Shown: in pieces, positions 1 to 9,862 of the stretch | Numbering within the stretch: the first letter of the stretch is position 1 | Layout of the letters: the number at the start of each line of letters is the position of its first letter | Assembly: GCA_030706015.1 (NCBI GenBank) | Contig: JAUZPI010000006.1 | Location: 24,867-88,866 of the forward strand | Length of the DNA stretch: 64,000 bases | DNA from: Bacillota bacterium | Lineage (GTDB): Bacteria; Bacillota; Clostridia; Clostridiales; Clostridiaceae | Reading direction: 5' to 3' | Made by a program: the position numbers and the translations under genes | The notes under the pieces: model-generated | Told to the model about the DNA's origin: nothing | What the model saw: the letters and a program-made list of their open reading frames with translations, nothing else | The model's database searches: none

Positions 1-1
1 C

Positions 2-3000
2 CTTCTATCTAAATATTCATTACAGGAAGATATAATAGTTGGTACAGCTGAAGCAGGGAGACATCATGCTGATTTACAAAATATAATTGGCTCGTTTATA
101 AATACTGTACCTATAAGGACATATCCTTGTGGAGATAAAACTTTTAAACAATATTTTGAAGAAGTAAAAAGTACATGTTTTGATGCATTTAAAAATTCAG
201 ATTATCAATTTGATAAGCTATTAGAAAAACTTAATATAAAAAGAGAGCTGGGAAGAAGTCCATTATTTGATACTATGTTTATTCTAGAAAATGTTGATTC
301 TTCAGAACTTAAATTTGAGGGATTAACCTTTAAATCATATGAATTAAAGAATACTGTATCAAAGTTTGATTTGATGCTTATAGGTGAAGAAATTGATGAC
401 AAAATAAAATTTCAATTTAAATATTGTACAAAATTGTTTAAAGATAAAACTGTAGAAAAGTTAAAAGACAGCTATATTAATATTCTGAGGGAAATGATAA
501 CTAACTATGAAAAGAAAATTTGTGAAATAGAATATATAAATCTAAAAGAAAAAAGCAAAATTTTATATAGCTTCAATAATACAAATGCCTATTATCCTAA
601 AGATAAGACAATAGCTCAAATATTTGAGCAGCAGGCTGTATTATCCCCAGAAAAAACTGCAGTAGTATTTGAGGATAATAGTATTTCATACAGTGAATTA
701 GATAGACGATCTAATAGTATTGCTAGGATGTTAATAGAAAAGGGAATATGTAAGGATTCTATAGTTGGTATTATGATAAAACGCTCTGTTAATATGATGG
801 TTGGCATATTGGGAATACTGAAAGCAGGAGGAGCATATATGCCGATTTCTGATGAATATCCAGATAACAGAATATTGTACATGATGGAGGATAGTGGAGC
901 AAAGGTATTATTAACTGAGAAATGTTTGGTGGATAAGGTTGGGTATCTTAAGAATACGGTATTTATAGATAATGAAGATATTTATAATAATTATAGTAAT
1001 GAAAGGGTTGAAATTAAGCAAGATAGTTCAAGTTTAGCCTACGTTATATACACCTCAGGAACTACAGGAAAACCTAAAGGAGTAATGCTTGAAAATAAGT
1101 CAGTTGTTAATTTGATAAGTTCACTTTATGACAAAGTATATAAAAAGTACAATGAAAAACTAAATATTGCTTTAATAGCTCCGTATATTTTTGATGCTTC
1201 GGTTAAACAAATTTTTGCCTCGCTTTTATTAGGTCACACGCTGCATATTATACCAGAAGAAGCTAGAGTAGATGGTGAAATGCTAATTAGTTACTATATA
1301 AAAAATAAAATTGATATATCAGATGGAACGCCAATACATCTTAGTATTTTGTCAGATTGCAGTAGTGAGCAGCTTAATAGAATTAATGTTAAAAATTTTA
1401 TAATCGGAGGAGAAGCTTTACGTAACAGTACTGTAATAAGCTTTTTAAGTAAGTTTAGTAATGACAATTCACCCAATATAGTAAACGTCTATGGTCCTAC
1501 AGAATGTTGTGTGGATGCCACTTTATATGTGATTAATAAAGAAAATATGAACGAAGATATTTTGATAGGAGAACCACTTAATAATGTAAAGTTATATGTA
1601 TTGGATAAATACAATAAAATTGTTCCTATTGGAATTCAAGGAGAGCTATTTATATCAGGAGCTGGAGTAGCACGGGGGTATCTAGGTCAACCTGAATTGA
1701 CTAAGGCAAAATTTGTGAAAGATTTATTTAATGAAGAAATGAGGATGTATAGAACTGGCGACTTAGTAAAGTGGACAGAGCAAGGCAGTATAAAATACAT
1801 AGATAGAATAGACAATCAAGTCAAAATAAGAGGATTCAGAATTGAATTAGGTGAAATTGAAAAGCAATTATTGAAGCATAATGAAATTGACGAAGCAGTT
1901 GTTATAGCTAGGGAAAATGAATTTGATAATAAATACTTGTGTGCGTATGTAACTTCAGCTTCTAATATTAGCATTGATGAACTTAGACATCATCTTTCTA
2001 AAGAACTGCCTGAATATATGATACCTTCATATTTTATTCAGCTTGATAAAATGCCTACAACTATAAATGGTAAGGTTGATAGAAAACAGCTTCCAGAACC
2101 AGACTCAGCATATATTGAAGCTGAAATTGAAATCGAACTGCCAGAAAATGAAATACAAGAAATTCTAGTAAGGGTTTGGTGTGAGGTATTAGGCTTACAA
2201 AATGTAGGTATAAACAGTAATTATTATTCTCTTGGGGGAGATTCCATTAAGGCAATACAAATAAGCTCAAAGCTTAGAGAATATAATCTCAAGATTGAGA
2301 TAAAAGACCTACTGCAATATCAAACTATAAAAGAACTTAGCAGTTATGTTAAATATACAAGCAAAAAAACAAGCCAAGAAACTATAACAGGACCAATAAA
2401 GCTTACACCAATACAAAAAGCTTTTTTTGAAACTAACTACTATATAGAAAAGCATTATAATCAATCAATAATGCTTTATAGCAAAAATGGATTTAAAGAA
2501 GATTTTGTAGAAAAGGTATTTAATGAAATTGTAAGGCATCATGATGCATTGAGAATGGTATTTAAAAAAGAAAACAGCGATATAATTCAATTTAATAGAA
2601 ATGATGATATAGAATTACTAAATTATAATATATTCCACGTAAAGGATGAAGACTACAAGGGCTATATAGAAAGGAAAGTAAGTGAAATACAAAGCAGTAT
2701 GGACATAGAAAATGGGCCTTTAATAAGAGTCGGATTATTTAAAACATGCGCTGGGGATCATTTATTAATTGCAATTCATCATTTGGTTATAGATGGAGTG
2801 TCCTGGAGAATACTATTAGAAGATTTTGCGATGGCATATAAACAATTAGAAGAGAAACAAAATATAGTTCTGCCAAGTAAAACTGATTCTTATAAAAAGT
2901 GGGCTGAAGAACTCTATAACTATGCAGAAAGTAATGAGCTTCAAGAGCAGCTGACCTATTGGAATACTATTGAAAATCAAAACATCCTTCCAATTATGAA

Positions 3001-3796
3001 GGATAGCAAACTATGCTGCTCAAAGAAAATTGGAGATTGCAAAACTATAAGTATTAGTTTAGATGAAGAATATACTGAAAAACTTTTAAGAGAAACAAAT
3101 AAGGCCTATAACACAGAAATAAACGATATACTTTTGACAGCCTTGGCAAAGACAATAAAGTTCTGGACTAGTAATGAACAAGTTTTAATAAACCTTGAGG
3201 GGCATGGAAGAGAAAATATAGCAGAAGACCTAGATGTTTCAAGAACAGTTGGTTGGTTCACATCAAAATATCCTGTACTACTTAATGTAGGAGGTTGTTA
3301 CGATTTAAGCAGTGAAATAAAAAATGTCAAAGAAACACTAAGACATGTTCCATTAAAGGGTATAGGCTATTCTATTTTGAGGTATGTGACACTGCCAATG
3401 AAAAATAACGATATACGCTTTAAGCTAGAGCCAGAAATATCGTTTAACTATTTAGGACAATTTGATAACGATATAAAAAGTGATTTATTTATTACTTCAA
3501 GTATTAGTTCTGGTGATAACGTAAGTAAAGAAAATAGTTTTAATTACTCTCTAGCAGTAGGCGGTATGATAATAAGAAATAAATTGGTAATGAAGTTCAC
3601 ATATAACTCTAAGGAATTTTTTAAGAAAACTATGGATAATCTCTTAAATAGCTATATAAGAAATCTAAAGGAAATAATAGAGCACTGTTCTATAAAGCAA
3701 GAGCAGGAATATACTCCTAGTGATTTTGATGATGATAATCTTTCATTTAGTGAACTAGAAGATTTAAATGAACTGATTAAGGATATAGAACTATGA
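2..3796 (+). CDS. Nonribosomal peptide synthetase, C(partial)-A-PCP-E, 5' end outside window
   Basis: The reading frame is open from base 2, so the gene starts before the window; at least 1264 residues are visible. The first ~180 codons are the end of a condensation domain (IIGSFINTVPIR). An adenylation domain follows (about 575-2100) with IYTSGTTGKPKG near 1048, NVYGPTECC near 1481, the QVKIRGFRIELGEIE core and the NGKVDR lysine. A carrier domain has a normal LGGDSIKA site (about 2228-2255). The last part is an epimerization domain (about 2390-3700) with HHLVIDG, EGHGRE and NYLGQF. Aligned by eye to GrsA-PheA, the specificity residues read D-A-K-D-I-G-V-V-D-K, close to the fengycin Glu code DAKDLGVVDK. 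The module is therefore inferred to add D-Glu or D-Gln. It heads an operon with the NRPS gene 25 nt downstream. Confidence 0.95.
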   Translation, partial: LLSKYSLQEDIIVGTAEAGRHHADLQNIIGSFINTVPIRTYPCGDKTFKQYFEEVKSTCFDAFKNSDYQFDKLLEKLNIKRELGRSPLFDTMFILENVDSSELKFEGLTFKSYELKNTVSKFDLMLIGEEIDDKIKFQFKYCTKLFKDKTVEKLKDSYINILREMITNYEKKICEIEYINLKEKSKILYSFNNTNAYYPKDKTIAQIFEQQAVLSPEKTAVVFEDNSISYSELDRRSNSIARMLIEKGICKDSIVGIMIKRSVNMMVGILGILKAGGAYMPISDEYPDNRILYMMEDSGAKVLLTEKCLVDKVGYLKNTVFIDNEDIYNNYSNERVEIKQDSSSLAYVIYTSGTTGKPKGVMLENKSVVNLISSLYDKVYKKYNEKLNIALIAPYIFDASVKQIFASLLLGHTLHIIPEEARVDGEMLISYYIKNKIDISDGTPIHLSILSDCSSEQLNRINVKNFIIGGEALRNSTVISFLSKFSNDNSPNIVNVYGPTECCVDATLYVINKENMNEDILIGEPLNNVKLYVLDKYNKIVPIGIQGELFISGAGVARGYLGQPELTKAKFVKDLFNEEMRMYRTGDLVKWTEQGSIKYIDRIDNQVKIRGFRIELGEIEKQLLKHNEIDEAVVIARENEFDNKYLCAYVTSASNISIDELRHHLSKELPEYMIPSYFIQLDKMPTTINGKVDRKQLPEPDSAYIEAEIEIELPENEIQEILVRVWCEVLGLQNVGINSNYYSLGGDSIKAIQISSKLREYNLKIEIKDLLQYQTIKELSSYVKYTSKKTSQETITGPIKLTPIQKAFFETNYYIEKHYNQSIMLYSKNGFKEDFVEKVFNEIVRHHDALRMVFKKENSDIIQFNRNDDIELLNYNIFHVKDEDYKGYIERKVSEIQSSMDIENGPLIRVGLFKTCAGDHLLIAIHHLVIDGVSWRILLEDFAMAYKQLEEKQNIVLPSKTDSYKKWAEELYNYAESNELQEQLTYWNTIENQNILPIMKDSKLCCSKKIGDCKTISISLDEEYTEKLLRETNKAYNTEINDILLTALAKTIKFWTSNEQVLINLEGHGRENIAEDLDVSRTVGWFTSKYPVLLNVGGCYDLSSEIKNVKETLRHVPLKGIGYSILRYVTLPMKNNDIRFKLEPEISFNYLGQFDNDIKSDLFITSSISSGDNVSKENSFNYSLAVGGMIIRNKLVMKFTYNSKEFFKKTMDNLLNSYIRNLKEIIEHCSIKQEQEYTPSDFDDDNLSFSELEDLNELIKDIEL

Positions 3797-3821
3797 TTTT
3801 AGTGTATAAGGGGGAATGATA

Positions 3822-6800
3822 ATGGGAAAAGGTGCAAAAATACAAAATGTATATCCTTTAACAGCAATGCAGCAAGGAATGCTTTTTAACTATTTATATA
3901 ATAAGGATTCAAAAGCATATTTTCAGCAGCTTAGTTTTTCTTTAGAGGCTGACTTAGATATAGATGCCTTTGAAAAAAGTTTAAATAAAGTTATTGAAAG
4001 GTATGATGTATTTAGATCTATATTTATATATGAAAAGGTTGAGGAGCCTAAGCAGGTTGTATTAGCAGAGAGAAAAGCAAGGATATACTATGAAGATATT
4101 TCTCAAATGAAATTTGAGGAAAGAGTACTCTTTTTAGACGAATTTAAAGAAAAAGACAAAGAAAAGGGGTTTGATATATCCAAGGATCTGCTAATGCGAG
4201 TTTCTATTATAAGGTTAGGAGTAAATGATTATCAAGTTGTTTGGAGTCATCATCACATTATAATGGATGGCTGGTGTTTAGGCGTAGTTTTAAAGGATTT
4301 TATAAGCATATATAGAACGATAAAATATGGAGATGAACTAAAATTAGCTAAAGGATATCAATACGTTGATTATATCAATTGGTTAGTAAAACAGGATAAA
4401 AATTATGCAGAACAATATTGGAAAAGTTACTTAGAGGATTACGATAATGATATATCGCTGCAGCAAAAAGTAAAGACTAAAATATACGAGTATGCTAAAA
4501 AAGAAATACATTTTACAATAAATAAGGAATTAACTTCAAAAGTTGTTGATGTGTGTAGAAAAAATAATGTAACATTGAACAACGTATTTCAAGCGATTTG
4601 GGCTATTTTGCTGCAAAAATATAATAATGTTGATGATGTAGTTTTTGGAGCAGTTGTATCAGGCAGAAATGCGCCGATAGATGGTATTGAAAAAATGGTA
4701 GGATTATTTATTAATACAATTCCTATTAGAGTGAAATGTGATGGTAATCTGAGTTTTAAAAATTTGCTTGAGAAGGTTAGAGATAATTATAATAAATCGA
4801 TAAAATATGATTTTATGTCATTAGCACAAATACAAAATACATGTAATTTAAAACAGAGCCTAATTAGTAACCTTTTCATATTCGAGAATTATCCTGCAAG
4901 AGATATTATGAATAAAGGTGATAATTATAAGATAAAAGATGTGCAATCTTTTGAACAAACAAATTATGATTTTAATATTGTTATTATTCCGTCAGATGAA
5001 ATTTATATTAAGTTGAAATATAATTCATTGGTATATGATGATAAAGTTGTTGAAACAATAAAAAACCATATATTAGAGATAATAAACTGCATTTGCAGTA
5101 ATTCGGAAATTTGTTTGAAAGATATAAGGATGTTAACTGATAACGAATATAAACAGTTAGTATACAAGTTTAACCTAAATGAAATGGAGTATCCTATTAA
5201 TGCTACTATACATGAATTGTTTGAAGAACAGGTAGTAAAGACTCCAGACAATGCAGCAGTAGTATATAAAAATGATGCAATTACATATAAAGAATTAAAT
5301 GAAAAAGCAAATAGTGTAGCTAGAGTTTTGAGGGATATGGGTGTAAAAAGGGATACTATTGTGGCATTAGTTACAGAAAGATCAATTGAAATGATTATAG
5401 GAATCTTGGCTGTACTAAAGGCAGGAGGAGCCTATTTACCAATTGACTCACAATATCCTAATGAAAGAGTAAATTATATGCTTAACGACAGTAAGGCTAA
5501 GATGCTAATAACTAATACTGATATTAAGGATATATCCTTTAATGGAAATATAGTAGATTTAAGGGATAATGCTATATTTGATAAAGATAAATCAAATCTT
5601 GAAAATATCAATTTAGCTAAGGATTTAGCTTATATCATATATACATCCGGAACAACAGGAAAACCTAAAGGTGTAATGATAGAAAATAGAAGTGTTATTA
5701 ATCTTTCAATTAATTTATATAAAAAGATTTATCAAAAGTATAAGTCTAAACTTAACGTAGCACTATTATCGCCTTATGTGTTTGATGCCTCTGTAAAGCA
5801 GATATTTCCATGTGTTTTATTTGGACAAACCTTAGTTATTATACCAGAAGAAGAAAGATTAAATGGGGAAAAGCTAGTAAATTATTACGTAGAGCACAGC
5901 ATAGATATTTCTGATGGAACACCAGCACATTTAAGTATAATACAAGATATCCTCTTAGATAAGGATATAGAATTTCCGACAAAACAATTTGTAATTGGGG
6001 GAGAAGAACTATCCATTGACTTGGTACGAAAAATCTTTAATATCTACCAAAATAAAAGTCTTAAGATTACTAATGTTTATGGACCAACGGAGTGTTGTGA
6101 TGTTTCAACTATGTATGATATTGACAATCAAGAATTAGAGAAGTTATCAATAATACCCATAGGAAAAAATCTTGAAAATGTTCAAATTTATATATTAGAT
6201 AAGCAACTTAATCCTGTACCCTTTGGTACTCCTGGTGAGATTTATATTTCAGGAGATGGATTAAGTAGAGGATATTTGAATCACCTAGAACTTACTGAGG
6301 ATAGATTTATTAATAACCCTTTTATAGATGGAGCAAAAATGTATAGAACAGGGGATCTCGGAAAGAGGGCTAGTAATGGAGATATAGAATATCTAGGGAG
6401 AATTGACCATCAGGTGAAAATTAGGGGATTTAGAATTGAACTTGGGGAGATTGAAAAACAAATACTAAGTTACACTGGTATTAAAGAAACAGTAGTCATT
6501 TGCGGAGAAAATAATCATGGAAGCAAGTATATTGCCGCATTTTTAATTTCAAATGGCAATTTAAATGTAAATGAATTAAGAAAGTATTTATCTAAAAGTT
6601 TACCTAATTATATGATACCAACATACATAATGGAAGTAGACAAATTTCCTGTTACTCATAATGGAAAAATAAATAAGAATGAGTTAATAGAAAAGATAAG
6701 GACTGAACAGGTACAATATGTATCACCAAGAAATAGACTTGAGGAAATTGTTGCAAGTGTGTGGAAAGAAGTACTTCATGTTGATAAGGTTGGTATATGT

Positions 6801-9746
6801 GATGATTTCTTTGCTCTTGGAGGGGATGACAATTCTGTCCTAAGAGCGGCGATGGAATTACAAAAACACAACATAGTATTAAATGTTTCCGATTTAAGAC
6901 TATATCCTACTATAGAAAAGCTAGGTAAGCATATTAAGCATATTAAAAGTAACGCATGCCAGCAGACTGTTACTGGTGATGTGGAATTAACACCTATACA
7001 AAAAGACTTCTTTGAAAGGAAGTTATCAAATAAGGATAGATGGAATCAAGCTTTTAGTTTATTCAAAAAAGATGGATTTGACGAAGTTATTGTTAAGAAT
7101 GTATTCGGAAAGATAATAGAACACCATGATGCATTAAGAATGAGATATACAATCATGGATGATAGGGTTATACAACATAATGATGGAATTGAAGAAGACT
7201 TGTTTACCTTAGATATATATAATTTAAGAAATTCTAATAATGTATATGAAAGCATAGAAGAAGCGGCCAATAAATTACATGGAGAAATTAGACTTGATAA
7301 AGGTCCACTGGTTAAGCTAGGTTTGTTTAGAACTATTGAAGGTGATCATTTACTTATAATAATTCATCATTTGGTTATTGATGGCGTATCCTGGAGGATT
7401 ATTCTAGAAGATTTTGCAACTGGCTATAAACAGCTGTTAAATAATCAGAGTATAAGCTTCCCTGAGAAGACAGATTCCTTTAAACATTGGGCAAAGCAAT
7501 TAAAGGAATATTCAAATACTGAAAAGGCTCTGCAAGAAATCAATTATTGGAAAAGCGTTAATAAAGCTAGTGTTAATGTATTAAAAAAGGATAATTTGGT
7601 GACTGACAGAAAGTTTAAAGATGTTCGTATAAAAGAATTAATTATCGCTAAAGAAGAAACCACTAACTTATTAAAAAATGTACATAGAGCTTATGGGACA
7701 CAAACAAATGAAATATTGTTATCTATACTTGGATTAGCTTTAAAGGAATGGAATGGCTTTGAGAGAGTATTAATTAACTTAGAAGGTCATGGTCGTGAAG
7801 AAATAATAGAAAATGTAAATATAAAAAGAACAGTTGGATGGTTTACGTCATTTTATCCAGTTGATTTAGATATGAATGAAGCCAAACCTTTAGAGAAATA
7901 TATTAGTGGTATAAAGGATTCATTAAGAAAAGTACCTAATAAGGGAATTGGCTATGGAGTTCTCAAATATATGTCTGAACTAGAGTATGAAGATAAAATT
8001 AGTTTTCAATTTAAACCAGAAATTAATTTTAATTATTTGGGGCAATTTGGTGAGGAAGTGTCTACAGATATATTTACATTATCAGATGCACCAATAGGAA
8101 ATTGTGTGGACATTGAAGATAAGACACAATATGCGCTAAACATAATATGCAAGGTTATAGACAAACAACTAGCAGTATCTTTTAGGTATGATTGTACTGA
8201 ATTTAATGATAGTAACATTACTAAGCTAAAAGAAATATTTTATGAAAAGCTAAAAGAAGTTATAGTACACTGTATAGATGTTTCTAGTAAAATGATGGAT
8301 AAGCAAAATAATTATTTTGCTCCAAGAAATAATATAGAAAAAGAATTAATAAAAATTTGGGAAAGTGTTCTTGGAGTAAGCAGAATAGGAATTTATGATG
8401 ATTTCTTTGAACTTGGAGGAGATTCCATAAAGGCAATAAAGATACTTTCCAAGGCAAATAATTTAAAAATACCCGTATCAGTAAAGGCCATACTAGAATA
8501 TAGAACTGTAGAGAGAATTATGGATAATTGCTATATGAATAATGACATGGACGTAAATAGCGAAATAGCTGTAAGTTTACAACATGATTCATGTGATTTG
8601 GAAAAGGAAAGAACCTACAATAAGAGCTTTAAGGTAACAACGGATTATCCCAAATATTACGGATGTATGACTGGAGTTATTCTTGAAAAGCTAAAACATG
8701 AGAAAAACATATATCTAGAGAGAAGTTTTCTAGCAATCGGCGGGGGCAAATTCTTTTTTACATATGGTCATGTTAATGATAGAGGCCTTGAGAATAGACT
8801 TCAATATAGGGAATTACCCACAGAAATGATTCCAGGTGTAAGTAATATATTTGATAAGCTTGGAGTGAAAGAGGAAGTAAAATCATTTAAGGATTTAGAA
8901 ACGGGCTTAACTTATTGCAAAGAACATTTAAGTAAAAATGAATTAGTTATGATTTCAGGTACAACCTATTATCTTAATTATACACCAGATTATTGCATAG
9001 GTGAGGAGGAGTGGAAAAGAAGATTAGATGTACGCCCTGAGAATATTATAGCTGTTTCTAATAAAAGCAGTGGCAGAGCTCATACATTTTTACTGGTAGA
9101 TATAATAAAAGATGGATATCTAGTATATGATACAACGTTTAAGTATTTTGGAGTTATTTCAAAGGATGATTTTAATAAGTCCTTTGCTGGTTTGAAGGGA
9201 ATGAGTTTTTTAGATGGAATGTATGCTCAAACTACCAACTTGCCTTATGCAGTTACTGAACTAGATTTAAGTCTGCTCAAGGAAGTTAATAATGGACAAT
9301 TAGCACTTGAGATACTAAAAAATAATATCGATATTAATTTATCAAATCAACGAATAGATTTCAAAGCAAATGGGTATGAATTTACCTTCTATACAGGGGT
9401 AAGAGTATATAAAGAAATTGCTGGGATGCTTAAAGAATTCCAAAATAAAAAGACTCATATCGATGATATCAAAAAATTAATACAGTCTTCATTCGGCTCT
9501 TGGCAGTATAAATTTATGTTTTTTCAGGAATTTTTAGATGATTTATCAAAATATATAGAGATTCCAAAGAATTACAAGGATTACTGCAATAGCTTTATAA
9601 ATGATTGTACAATAATAAATTCTAAGATTGGTGAGATAAATAGCACCAATATAGACAATTTTATCATATATATTTGCAGCAACCTTGAAAATATATATGA
9701 GCAACAAGTTTCACTATTAAATAATTTAAAGAGACTAATACCTTGA
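3822..9746 (+). CDS. Nonribosomal peptide synthetase, C-A-PCP*-E-PCP plus C-terminal BtrH-like domain
   Basis: The ATG at 3822 is chosen over 3816 because AGGGGG (3809-3814) gives 7 nt spacing only to 3822. The 1974-residue protein runs: condensation domain with HHIIMDG (about 4251-4271), adenylation domain (about 5190-6690, IYTSGTTGKPKG near 5637), carrier 1, epimerization domain (HHLVIDG, EGHGRE, RTVGWFT, NYLGQF), carrier 2 with a normal LGGDSIKA (Ser1535, codon 8424) and a ~380-residue C-terminal domain. Carrier 1 reads LGGDDNS: Asp1003 (codon 6828) sits where the pantetheinylated Ser belongs, with no indel. The pocket code by eye is D-A-K-D-V-G-V-D-V-K, Glu/Gln-like but with the last variable pair swapped relative to the module upstream. 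The C-terminal domain resembles BtrH_N (Cys1615, AHTFLLVD His1754, VYDTTF Asp1770). No thioesterase or reductase is present, so this domain is inferred to release or transfer the product. Confidence 0.93.
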   Translation: MGKGAKIQNVYPLTAMQQGMLFNYLYNKDSKAYFQQLSFSLEADLDIDAFEKSLNKVIERYDVFRSIFIYEKVEEPKQVVLAERKARIYYEDISQMKFEERVLFLDEFKEKDKEKGFDISKDLLMRVSIIRLGVNDYQVVWSHHHIIMDGWCLGVVLKDFISIYRTIKYGDELKLAKGYQYVDYINWLVKQDKNYAEQYWKSYLEDYDNDISLQQKVKTKIYEYAKKEIHFTINKELTSKVVDVCRKNNVTLNNVFQAIWAILLQKYNNVDDVVFGAVVSGRNAPIDGIEKMVGLFINTIPIRVKCDGNLSFKNLLEKVRDNYNKSIKYDFMSLAQIQNTCNLKQSLISNLFIFENYPARDIMNKGDNYKIKDVQSFEQTNYDFNIVIIPSDEIYIKLKYNSLVYDDKVVETIKNHILEIINCICSNSEICLKDIRMLTDNEYKQLVYKFNLNEMEYPINATIHELFEEQVVKTPDNAAVVYKNDAITYKELNEKANSVARVLRDMGVKRDTIVALVTERSIEMIIGILAVLKAGGAYLPIDSQYPNERVNYMLNDSKAKMLITNTDIKDISFNGNIVDLRDNAIFDKDKSNLENINLAKDLAYIIYTSGTTGKPKGVMIENRSVINLSINLYKKIYQKYKSKLNVALLSPYVFDASVKQIFPCVLFGQTLVIIPEEERLNGEKLVNYYVEHSIDISDGTPAHLSIIQDILLDKDIEFPTKQFVIGGEELSIDLVRKIFNIYQNKSLKITNVYGPTECCDVSTMYDIDNQELEKLSIIPIGKNLENVQIYILDKQLNPVPFGTPGEIYISGDGLSRGYLNHLELTEDRFINNPFIDGAKMYRTGDLGKRASNGDIEYLGRIDHQVKIRGFRIELGEIEKQILSYTGIKETVVICGENNHGSKYIAAFLISNGNLNVNELRKYLSKSLPNYMIPTYIMEVDKFPVTHNGKINKNELIEKIRTEQVQYVSPRNRLEEIVASVWKEVLHVDKVGICDDFFALGGDDNSVLRAAMELQKHNIVLNVSDLRLYPTIEKLGKHIKHIKSNACQQTVTGDVELTPIQKDFFERKLSNKDRWNQAFSLFKKDGFDEVIVKNVFGKIIEHHDALRMRYTIMDDRVIQHNDGIEEDLFTLDIYNLRNSNNVYESIEEAANKLHGEIRLDKGPLVKLGLFRTIEGDHLLIIIHHLVIDGVSWRIILEDFATGYKQLLNNQSISFPEKTDSFKHWAKQLKEYSNTEKALQEINYWKSVNKASVNVLKKDNLVTDRKFKDVRIKELIIAKEETTNLLKNVHRAYGTQTNEILLSILGLALKEWNGFERVLINLEGHGREEIIENVNIKRTVGWFTSFYPVDLDMNEAKPLEKYISGIKDSLRKVPNKGIGYGVLKYMSELEYEDKISFQFKPEINFNYLGQFGEEVSTDIFTLSDAPIGNCVDIEDKTQYALNIICKVIDKQLAVSFRYDCTEFNDSNITKLKEIFYEKLKEVIVHCIDVSSKMMDKQNNYFAPRNNIEKELIKIWESVLGVSRIGIYDDFFELGGDSIKAIKILSKANNLKIPVSVKAILEYRTVERIMDNCYMNNDMDVNSEIAVSLQHDSCDLEKERTYNKSFKVTTDYPKYYGCMTGVILEKLKHEKNIYLERSFLAIGGGKFFFTYGHVNDRGLENRLQYRELPTEMIPGVSNIFDKLGVKEEVKSFKDLETGLTYCKEHLSKNELVMISGTTYYLNYTPDYCIGEEEWKRRLDVRPENIIAVSNKSSGRAHTFLLVDIIKDGYLVYDTTFKYFGVISKDDFNKSFAGLKGMSFLDGMYAQTTNLPYAVTELDLSLLKEVNNGQLALEILKNNIDINLSNQRIDFKANGYEFTFYTGVRVYKEIAGMLKEFQNKKTHIDDIKKLIQSSFGSWQYKFMFFQEFLDDLSKYIEIPKNYKDYCNSFINDCTIINSKIGEINSTNIDNFIIYICSNLENIYEQQVSLLNNLKRLIP

Positions 9747-9862
9747 TTTTATTTTTACCAAAGAAAATAAAAATATTTTGATGAATTGTATTAAGAACAA
9801 TTTATCTATTTTACAGCGTAGAAGCTTTGTTAGATTAAATAATTATAAGGGAGCCAAAATAG

